Positions 36,801-48,800 of a stretch of 64,000 bases of DNA are shown here, one piece after another (position 1 is the stretch's first letter; each line of letters starts with the position of its first letter). The notes beneath the pieces are model-generated. The model was not told the origin of the DNA and made no database searches. It was given only the letters and a program-made list of their open reading frames with translations. The stretch covers positions 25,464,067-25,528,066 of the forward strand of contig CM060201.1 in the NCBI GenBank assembly GCA_030562195.1, given 5' to 3'. The position numbers and the translations under genes are program-made. The stretch comes from Nipponacmea schrenckii (taxonomy: Eukaryota > Mollusca > Gastropoda > Lottiidae).

Positions 36801-39800
36801 TACATTATTCAAATTCTCAGACTGACGCGAAACGGTACTTATACTGCCTCCAGATCGTGAAGGTGATACCATACTAGCACTTTCTAATACTTCATCGTCA
36901 AATAATGGAGCTTCTTGTAGGAAATTGGAAGGTACGAAACCTCGAATTCCGTTCATTTCACCCACATAGAAACCATCTTCATCCATATCACCCGTAATAT
37001 TGATAATATCACCAGCTTTAAAAGATAGCTCAATCTGAAATTACAAATAAAAAGGAACTCCACTTGATACCTTTCTTCTCCAAAGTGGGCCAATGAATAT
37101 GCCTTGCAGTGTGCAATGATGGAACTTTAGCAAGGATAACATTTTATTTTGAATTGCAGAAGTCAAGGGTGCTTAAAGAAAATGGAGTCTGACTACCTTA
37201 TTGACTTCTGCTATATGAAATTTGTTCAGGATTACAAAGTAATCTTTTTCCATTTTGTTGTCAAGGAAGCTAAAAAATCTACTTCTGCCAAATAAAATTG
37301 GCTTAATTTTTTGAAAAAGGATGCAATATTAACCCAAAAAGTATTACCTACCTCAGAATCTACATTCGGTGATAATTCTTGTGGATCGTAATCATATAAA
37401 GCAACCATTCTTTTTTTACCTCCACCGTCAGAAGAGGATAGACCGTTTGGTGTTATTTGGGAAGATTCTGATTGGCTAGTTCTGATCTTTTTCTCTGTAA
37501 TGTAATTTCATAAATTGAGCTGGTTTTCCTGTTTTGTGATATTATGAAATTCTGTTTTATCATTAGATTGAAACTTAACAGCAAATTTCAAGAGTCTTTG
37601 AAGTTCTGAACAAGTCCTGGGCAAGTCTATGCCAATCAAGTTACCTTCAATCAACATATAAAAATCCTGCCTTCTGACAAGTTATTAAAATTTTAACACT
37701 ATAGTAGTTTGTCACAGATTTCAAATACAGATTTCATCGAAGCAAATAAAAATAAATTGCTCATCTAAAAAGCCATAAGACCTATCTAATAGCTGCAAAG
37801 CTTAATCTTTTTCGACACCTGAAGTTACTTCTCTTTAGAGAAGTCCACTACTATACAAATTTTACTCCTGAGTTAGCCATTCTTTGGATGTGATTTTTGA
37901 TTGCTGGAATAGTCAAATAGTAGACCTACGAAGTTTCACTAACCAGAAGATGGTAATTGACAATGTTTAAACAAAATCTTACCATTAGACTGTAGATGTG
38001 ATTTAGAATCTGGATTATTTTGACTTTCTATTAAAAGCTGATCAATAATTTCTGGATCATCAAAACTAACTTGTGAGACCATATTACAAGGTACAAAACC
38101 CACTCTGTTGTTACATTCACCACGATAAAAGCCGTCTGCATCTTTCTCACCATAGATCTACAATAATATTTTTAACATTGTAAGACAAATTCTTGGTTAA
38201 ATACATAACCCTGACAAAATTATTTCAATTAGGCTTCACACTTCTGCATTGCAAAAGTGCATTGGCATAACCATTATACTATTGTTCGGTTGACTAATGT
38301 TTCAGCTAAAAGCCTTCTTCTGAAATATTTCAGTTGTTTATTATCACATTTATATACCTTTTAGTCCTTTTACTTATTCAAAGTTTAGAAATTGACTGTT
38401 ATAATTTATTCTAAATTTTGAAAAGTTATAGGACAAAATTTTTTATCATAGACTACTGAAGTGTTTCTGAAGAGGACATTTAGCCAAATGTTAGACAACA
38501 GGAAAATAGTTCTGTTTTATTTGGTTTCCTCTGTTATGTACATTTGTGATCTAGTTCAATTTATCATGTATTATTATGTACAATTAGTTTTATCTTCTGT
38601 CATTGGCTTTCACCAATCTTGGCTCAGTTCTGCTTGGTTATTTATACTTCTGATGCTCACACTTTTCAATTCATTTGATACTCAGTGTGTATTTGTGCCA
38701 TACAAAGTGTTTGTACTATGTGTAAATTGCATAGGCCTATATCGTTTTTGCTTCTTGCACTGTATCCTTGACAACATAACAAATGTGCATCTAATTTCAG
38801 TTAAACGCATGCCTGTTAGGTGGCGCTAGATACCCTATTGTCATTTCAATTCTAGTAATTGGTTCGGCAGGTCATCTCTAGGCTATTTATCAAGTATGAA
38901 GAATAAAACAATTCTGTTATGAATACTAAACAGTTGCCTTATTGCCTCAGCATATATCTTAGCACACACTTTTATGTAAAAGGACAGAGCAACAGAGCAA
39001 TATTTCTGCAAATGAACCTAAACCTTTTTATCCTTACCTTTATTATTTGACCTTCTCTAAATGGTAACTCTTCATCAATGAAATCCACATTAGGTGACAT
39101 AATGGAAGGATCGTAATCAAATAATGCTACAAACAATCGAACTTGATTATCATCGATAGGTGGATTTATCTCCCCTGATATGGAATCGACATCATCGTAA
39201 TCATCATGTCCTGAATAACCGCTACTATGTCGCGAACGATTTAAATTCATAATTGTTCTTTCAGAGGGACTACCTCTATATGCTGGCGACACAGGACTTC
39301 GCACATTTTTGTTTCCCTCGCCAGCATTGGCTTGTCTTTGGCGATCACTTTCAGCTAATTCCTGTTTATGTCTACTAGCATCACGGAATGCACCTCCAGT
39401 TCCAATTGTCCGAGGTAAATGTTCTGGAGATTTTCTAGGACTATCACGTGGGCTTGTTTTTGATTTTTTGGGACTGTTTGAAGGAGATTTCGGAGAGTTC
39501 ACACCTTCATCTTCGAAGCTTTTCTCTGTACTGCTATCTCTTGTTATTTCTAGAATGGAAAAATTGAGTCATTATTATAATAAGCAACACACAACTTCAG
39601 CTTAAAGTTGATAGTAAGACATTTAGACAAGGGCAATAACTCTACTGAAACTGAACTCACCAATAGCAGGTATTTCAAGAGGCTGTGATGTTTTTAAATG
39701 ATGACCATGATGAGGATCTTTTACACCAAGATTACCTCCTGGACTAGGGCTTTTCTTTCTTGGTGCTGGTCGTGGTGATTTCTTCTATTAAAACGACAGA

Positions 39801-42800
39801 AACAATCATAAGCATGGATGATTCCAAATTTAAAAGATTCTGAATTTTAAAAAAGTTCACTTAAATTCCTTCCAAAAATTCTCTAGATGCAATATATGAT
39901 CTTAAATTGCATTTCATTTGTTTGCTATTTTTTCCAAAGTGTATTTCAAAAGCAACAATATTCAATATTTGGTGTGATGAAATTATCAAACCTGCATGCA
40001 AGTGGCAGCACCACAAGCAAGACTTGGTTAGTTAATATAAATATAAAGAAGCCCTTCACACAACAACAATTACCAGCTGTGTATGATTTTCAAGAATATC
40101 TGTCCTATGTTGCGACTGCAACTCTCATGTGAATGAGTTGTGTTCTGAACCTTTGAACTCATTCATTATTCGCAACTTGTAATGGTTATGGGGTAAGGAA
40201 AGGATTTCAGCAGGGCTGTTGAATTAACTATATTTGCCAGTCAGGTTTGATTGGAGTTCCAAAATGACTGACTTATTTAGCTTTTTAGGACATTTTTCTA
40301 TTAATTCTCCTAAATATTGTGCATTTTTCATGCATTATTGATGAAAAGATCATTATTTACATTATCAACAACCCTGGATTTCAGTACAGTTCTTTTCAAA
40401 TTTACATTTGCTTTTATATTTTCAAAAAAATTAGGTGCCAGGCATGATCTGTTTCTACTTCATTGTAAACATTTGATTATCAGAAAATTTTCAAAAAGAA
40501 ATTTAGCATAAAATGTTTTCACAGAAATATAGAACAGATAATTCAGGAAAGACCAATGCCAAGAGATTTAGCCCCGAACCAGCTGGTAGAAAGGATCCTT
40601 AATTGTGAACCTAAGTTATTATCCTTATATAATTCTTTATTTTTTATCATTACATCAATTTTTGAAATCCCTTAAATAGGATATGCCTTATTGATACTAT
40701 AAGTGAATAACATTACTATATCTTGTTATTATTGAATATAAATCAGAGCTTGTATTAATATACTGATAAACCCTCAATCCTATTGCCCTGTTAGTATTTC
40801 ATTAGAGACAATATATAATACAAGTAGCAGTATTAGTATATAAGCTGTTTTAGTAAAAGCAACATGTTAAATATTGGTGAGCCTGTGAAAAATGTAGCGC
40901 AGCCATCGTTGTTCGGAAAATAAAATATATACATCGACAAACATACAGCCTCATGCAGTTTGAATACAACCACGTTTATATACGCAAATAATTCATAAAC
41001 AAAACTAAAAAAACAGAAACGCATCTGCCACGGATGTAACAGCTAACCTGATGGCCATGGTGACCGCCAATTTCACCAGTAGCTGTAAGGCTATTCGTCT
41101 CTTCTGTACTGATCATTTCTTCCTCCACTTCCTGGATATCAGAGAGTTCCGAACTGCTACTTTCAAGATAAGGTTCAACAAACTGTGACGAATTTACAGC
41201 TGCATTCTGCCTCAACAAAGAACAACAAAAGAATCAACCAAAAATGTCTGGTGACCATGCAAAGCTCATGCTATGGTATTCTGTTAAGCTTTTAGCGATT
41301 TTGGTTAATTTCAGTTCATCCGATCTATGAATGATGCCGTTTGGTAACAATAATGATGTACAGAACATTTTCAGTGAAAAAAACTTTTTTGAAAATACTC
41401 TTTATTTACTTTTTCTTAAAGGTATTGTCAAGAGGTTTTCTAAATTTTTTATGTATCAGAGACACTGATAGGATCATTTTCCACCATTCCAATTTTCGAT
41501 CAGACACCTATGTTTCATTCAATTCCACTAAAACTAAGCCTTTGATGTTGCGTTCGATAACAGACTTCATCAACACTTAATTTTGGTGGAATTGCAGGAA
41601 CCACAGACGTCTGATTAAATATTGCAATGGTGTAAATTGATGCCGATACACATAACGATTCAGAAAAACTCTGTACAATCCCTTTAACCCTTTCAAAAAA
41701 TCTGATTTGTTAAAACAGGTTCAGTCATTAGACCAAAACTGAAGAGGCTTACTTAAAAAAAAAGCTAATTAAAAAAAATGGAACAAGAGTTTAATCAAAT
41801 TTCAAGACCCTAACCTTTTCAAACAAGGCAATTGTCATCAATTAAGTTTAAAAGTCTAACTGAATAGCTAAGTTTTCCAACAATATTTGCAGATGGCAAA
41901 CTGAATAGTTCTGTACATCATTATTTTATCAAAATAATTTGAGTATATATGATATTAAGTATACATATTAATATATGGTTAAAATAATATTGATATATAA
42001 TATACACTTTTCTAGAGTTCACATGCAAAATATATGTGCTATGTATATATTTACACATGCAGGATGTTTCAACAAGTAGTTTAACTAATTCTAAAATAAT
42101 ATTCCAGACGTCAAATTCTTTTACGGTTTACGTAATTTTCATAAGATAATATCATGAAATCATCTTTCTAACCTTAACCGTTTTTCTACGTCAACAATTT
42201 CTTGTACAAGTGCATACACCTCACTTCAGACTTGAAAACTTTTGTGCCAAAATTAAGTGTTCAAAACGTTAATACTGAAAACAATACCCGTGTTATACGA
42301 GGTTAATCTATTGAACTATGTTACGGTACTGATCTAGGTTCTAAAGTTATTTATTCTACAACACACATCCTCACCGAAGGTTTAGCATCTTCAAGATGGC
42401 TGCCATCATCACTGATGCCCATGAATGTTGAATCAACATCTTCCTCTGTATTTCTCCCTACGTTGTCAGCAGATGCCATAGATAAAGATGGCTGTGTTGA
42501 CTAAATAAGGTAAAGATAAGGAAAGACACATGCATAAATTACTGTAAGGCTAGAAATTAATGCGTCAACAAATTAATGCGACATGGGGTATAGAGACTAA
42601 AATGCAAGTACAAATTAATGCGATCCGCGATAGGTGTCGCATTTTTTAATATCATCAAAATTCTAAAGTGCTTAATGAATGAAGACATGAACAATGATCT
42701 AGATTTTATCTTAAAATAGTCAAGTGTGAAAATCTTTTGTTTTTTTAACGTCATTGATGGCTAATCAGTTTCAAATTTAGAGATAATTACCTAATTAATT

Positions 42801-45800
42801 AATCCCACCAGGTCTCAATTTAAATACTATATATCTATGTTCACTAATGTCAGCCATATTTTAACTCCATAAACTTCACTTGGGAATATGTATTTAAAAG
42901 TGTGGATACAAATTAATGCGATCGCGAATAGGTCGCATTAAACGCATTAATTTCTATCCCGCAATAATTTGTAGCCTTACAGTATAAGAATTAAAATAAT
43001 GATGTAATGCTCCAAATGCACCAAAATAAAGCATTAATTAAATCAAACCATTCCAAAAACAAAGATAAATTGGGAACAATTTCATTTAGTGAATCATATT
43101 TCATGCCTTTATTTCCATTAGAGACTTAAAAGGGGCTTTCTGTTTTTTTGAAGGTCTAAAAAAATTTTGCTCAAATTTATGAAAATTTTACATCAAAATC
43201 TAGCAAAATGTATCCCTGAAATATCTGAAATTTTGAGCTCAAAAATCCGAATGTTAACTATTAAATGCCATTTTAAAAGTGTACATAAACATTGTGTAAA
43301 ATTTTAGGTTCGCTTATCATGTCTGTTAGGTGTACGAAAACTACTGTACAGAATTAAACTAAATAAACGTGTAATTATAGAAAAATATGTCTTCTGCCTA
43401 TTCTTAAGGTTTTGAGCCATTATAAAGACAAACTGCCTATTTGACAGTAAGAACGTTTCATTTCTGATTTACAATGTTTCTGCCATACTACCCCTTTAAA
43501 TTGTTCAGTAGATTTATTTGGTTTCAGGAGATTAAAAAAGAGTCAGGTCAGACATTTTGAAATGTGCCTATGGGAAAAACTGTTAATGCAAACATTGCAG
43601 ACTTCAATATGTAAATGATGCATACAGCATATATAAAACAGGTCAAAGGTTAATCATAACATGCCGTGACATTAATATAAAAAAATCAAAATGGCTCCTG
43701 AAATAATCAAGCCAATCTAGTTTTCATTTCTCATTTTTACATGAAACAAACACAAAAATTGGCCTATTTTCTGTTTTTATACAGGCTGAAACTCTATTCG
43801 GGCTAATCCAAGGTCTCATCAATATAACTGATCACACCAATTTTTATACCAATCAGATGCTAGATGCTTTTTCTATTTTAGTCCCTTAGACCTGTATCAC
43901 TGACAAGGAAACTGGGTTGAAAAATTTGCAGAGATTGAACCCTGGACTTTCAGGTTACCTAGCAACCCCAGAGGCTTTAAAGGATAGAGCCAAAAAAACT
44001 TCATACTTTGATTCATAGATTAAACTAATAATGAAAACGAAAACTAAACTGGCTTTCCCGGATACAAAATGGAGTTAATAATTTGCCAATCAATGTTTAA
44101 TATAAATATGAAGTTAGATTTTCAAGACATCATGCCAAAACTGAAATGATCTAAATACATACACAGGTAAACTGAGAATACCATTCCTGAAACTAAGGGC
44201 AAATGAAAATAGTGCTAGACAAAAAACAGATTTATGGACTAGAAATCATAATGATAAAACTAAATCAAGATAATAAGAATTTATGATCAGAGATGCAGAT
44301 AGGTATGTCAATAGGCCTTGTGGACCCTCTGGTTGGACTGCTGACAAACACAGAGGCACAGTGATATAAAGTTCTCTGAAAGGGCAAGTATGCCCAATCT
44401 CTCAAGCAAAAAGCACAAGTAGGATTTTTTATTAAATTATCTTAAATGTGACATAAATTTTGTGTTTTTAAAGGGACTGTGAATTGTTTTTCTAAATTTT
44501 ATATGTGTATTAGGCTGCGTTTCCACCAAATTTCATGTGTCACGTATCACGTTTCATGTGTCATGCAGGACACGTGACATTAAGGGTTTCCACTGGATTT
44601 CACATCGAACATATCACAATCATGTGGGCGACGGTTCAGATCCATCTGACGAGGAAATTCTTGCTCTATGTCTGTCGTACCGGCAAGCTAGGAAGAGAAA
44701 CTGCACTAGGTGCTCAAAATGGTGAAGGGACCATTACTTATTGTGTCCAGAAACCTACGTAGAATTGAAATAACTAGTGTTACCTCATCTACATTCAATT
44801 GGGGAAAACCCAGGGAAAACGTGTCATTTCACGCGTAAATGTGAAACATGAAACGTGACATGGATGGAAAAGGTTCCTACCAAATCATATGTTTCTATTT
44901 CTTGTCACGTGACACATGACATGTTACGTGTCATGTGACACTCAGTGGAAACGCAGCCTTAAAGACTCTTTAACAGGGACACTGATAGCATCGATTCCAA
45001 TCAGTCTTCAGTGGTTCCTGCTATTCCTTTATAATCAAAAAACTTTATGACTGCATAATCACATAAGTTTCTAAATATAGTTTGTTGGATTTACAGGAAC
45101 CAGAGACATCTGACTGAAAATAAGAATGGTGCGAATCGATGCTATCAGTGTCCCCCACACACATAAAATATTTAAAAAACATCTTTAAAATCTCTTTAAT
45201 CATAGGAATTCACAGTGAAACAGCTAGTAGAAAGAATTCCCTATAATTAAAATGCCAAAAGAACTTTTCAGGATTTGCATCAATCTGCATCTCTGATCCA
45301 AACTCAAATGAAAGAACCTTGCCAAATATAATCTTAATACACACATAGCTACAGAATTCAGATATTCAGATAAACATATTTTTCATAGTAACATACCTTT
45401 TTGATATCTGAGTTTTTTATGATAACTTCTGGTGTTATAGCTTGTGTTCTGTTGCCAGATATCTCCTTGATTAAGTTACTATTTAACGTGACTATTTCTG
45501 ATTCCTCAGACTCTGTTTGATCAGCAGTGACTGTACGAACACTGATTTGTTTTGGAATATAACCCTTAAAATCATCAGCATACAGGATAATATGATCATC
45601 TGAAATCGAATTGAAAGTAATGGAGTTTTACGTCCTACTCTTCTGTACCTATATGTGTTAATGCAGATATGCAACAATATGCAGTGTGCTATGAGAAAAT
45701 TTTGCCTGGACAGCGGCATTAGCCTACTCTTTTCGCAATATTCAACTGTCAAGGGATCTTTTTGCACAGCCTGTAGCACACAGCCTCGGTTTATTTTCCC

Positions 45801-48800
45801 TTCAAAAAGACAAGACGCTTTTTCCTTGTCAGGCTCTCTGAATTTGTAACAAAACTTCACCACTTGCAAAGAATTAAGAATTTTGCATTCTGAGTTTTTT
45901 ATTTGAAAAAACTAAGTTAATGACTTACTTGTAGCACCTTTGGCTTCTTTGGCTTTCCTCCCATCAATATAGACATTGTAACCAGTTATCACACCACCTG
46001 AACTGGATATTCCTGTAGTTTTAATAGACACTGGTATCCAGGTTAGTAATAAAGTACCTTCTTGTGGGCCGCTTTCTACTTGTACCCCTACTGGTTGATC
46101 TGGACGACCTATACAACATTTAACATGTTGGTTAATTATAAACTCCACATCCCAATCCATACATGAGTTATCTACCCATTTTTCGGGTTTCTACCACTTT
46201 TGCATGATGTATCCAGAAAGGAGACAGGTGACCAAAATCAACTGATTTTTTCCTTCTTTTCGTAACCAAAATTTTCATGGGATCTACCGTTTTCAATCTC
46301 AAAATTCTTGACCATACATCAATAAAATATTCTTTACTTGTTTTTTAATTGCCAGTGACACGCGTTAATCTCATCCCATAATAATATTATAATTGCCTGA
46401 TTTAATAAACCCCCAATTAAGATGTTAATTTCCTGTACACATGTATGCCCAATCACTTTAATAGATCATGTTAAAGCCACGTAACACATTCATGCACATG
46501 TAAGAACCGTCTGCACCTAATTTATCTGACAGTGACCTTTAACAATGATTACAAAAAAGATGACTTGAAGTGTTGATGGTGAAGCAGTAATTTTTTAAGC
46601 AAACCATCTGTTTGTTTGATAAGTCATTAGATTCATCTGTTTAATCCAACCTCCTTGACAGGAGAACTCCATCATAGTAACTTACCACCATCTTTAGTTT
46701 TAAATTCTGTGGTAACTGACAGTTGTTCTAGACGTTTTCTGCTTCTCTCATCATCATAATTTAATGAGGAGTTTTTGGCACGAACTGTTATTCTATGACT
46801 TGTACCAGGGTCCAGCCCTATAATACAGTTTTATTTGTTTTTTTAGTTTTCAGCCTAGTTAATTTCTAGTTCTGAGGAAATTTAGGATTTCAAAAGTTTC
46901 GTAAAAATTGTCAGCATGACTGATTCTGAGGGAATTTGGGATTTCAAAAGTTTCGTACAAATCAAATCATCAGCATCAGTGATTGTTCAATATTTTGGGC
47001 AAAATATTCATTCTATGAAACAAATTTTGCTGTATGTATAATATAAGACTCCTACTTTCAGACACCTAGCGACAAATTAGCTTCAACTAGACAAACAAAA
47101 TAGCATGGGAACAGGTCAGTCAATAAGGGCATAAGTCAATTTTGTATGTTTTGGTTCCAATTCAGAAGACCTGAGACCATAAGCAACATACCTGTTATTA
47201 CATATTTACATACACCAGGTTTCACCACACTAACTTCACGACCATTTAATAATATAGAATGTTGGTAATTTGTGTTGCCTGGCAACCAACCAATGGTGGC
47301 AGAAGTGGCGGTAATATCACTAACTTTAACCTCAGAAGGCACAGGTAAAGAATCTGTAAAGGAGATCAAATACTTAATTTATTCTCAAGAAATTCAGGGC
47401 ATTTTTATGATGTTCAGACATCTTGCCATCATCTGCAACATTTTTCCTAATATGTTTCGCTGAGAAACTCTTGACCCTGGGCTCTTATTCTTGAAAACTT
47501 AAGATGATGTTAGTGATCCAGTCATCTGATTGGTCAATCGCTGAAATTTATCTTTAAATTTAGTTTGTTGACCAATAAGATTGCTATATTTATTAAAATC
47601 TGGATATTTTCCTTTTTAATTTAAATTTTGAAGAACAAGGTTACAGCTCTATTATTTGAAAGCAATTGGTTCTGTAAAATTGAAGTAAAAGAACTTCAAA
47701 GAAAAAAAAAATCTTTTGACTATATACACTCCATACAAAACCATTTTACCTTCAAAATGAGTAGAAAAAGTTGTTTATTAACTCACCTTTTCCGACTAAA
47801 ATTGTACATTGAGCATCTTGAGATGAATGGCCACTTTTGGTAATGCATCGAACACAAACTCTATGAAGCTGAAATAAACAACAACTGGTTGAAAATCACA
47901 CATTACGCTAGAATTTCATAGCTTTTTATTCTCATATTTTTTCCAAAGAGCTGATTGTGGTTGTAGTCTGAACAATCACTAGTCTGAGCTAGTTATCTCC
48001 CATGTAATGCAACCGGTAGATGTCGCTGCACTCATTATTAATTCAATATCTTGTTTTGAAAGAAATATCTTGTTTTGAAGGAAATTCTCGTTACCTGGGT
48101 CATATCTACATTTTCAACTAAAGCTTTTGTTCTTTCATTGGCACGAACAGAACATTGAAATTCACCATCAACATACACTTGATAGGACTGGATATCCATG
48201 CCTAAACTACCGTCTGGTGGCTTCCAACTGATATAAATACAGTTTGATAATTGTCGGTCCAGTGATAATGCTCGTGGGTAGGCGATTTCTGGAAGAAAAG
48301 GTGACAAAAGATTAAATAAAAAAATCTTGACTATATGTAAAGATTTCTTTAGGGAGGATGGGATTCTTATTTGGCATCTTGTTATTTCATTCGAACTGCG
48401 CATCAAAAGTCAATTTGTAAAAACTGATTTTTTTCGTATAACTGCCATTAAGCTATTCAATGCAGTTTATTTCTAGGGGGGTAATGCTTACTGTGAGGGG
48501 GAAGAATAAATGAAGTTCTCCGGACTCAGATGGAACATTTTAAAAAAATAGATTCCATTGGGGGCATTGCACCCCTTGTTTCCATGCCCCCTGTGTATGA
48601 GCCTGGTTATTTTGAACTGGGTCTTTTGCTTATTTTGGGGAAAGAGTTGCAAACTGACCTGGCTCAACAGTGGAATTTTCAAAGTCATCGAAATCTACTT
48701 GAGATAGATTTTGGCTATTACTGAGAGATGGATCTTCTACAGTAGAATGAGCCATCGCCATTGCAGCATGAAAATCAGCAAGATGATCACCTGAAACAAA

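Noticed and set aside
38461..38829. A 122-codon plus-strand open frame with hydrophobic stretches
   Set aside because: It lies antisense in a RIM-BP intron, starts at a non-ATG codon inside a repeat-like block, has no family motif, and its hydrophobic look follows from T-rich sequence.
44535..44762. Two overlapping short open frames as a novel small gene
   Set aside because: They lie wholly inside the TTA-flanked inverted-repeat element. One resembles a transposase N-terminus and the other is its frame-shifted reading.
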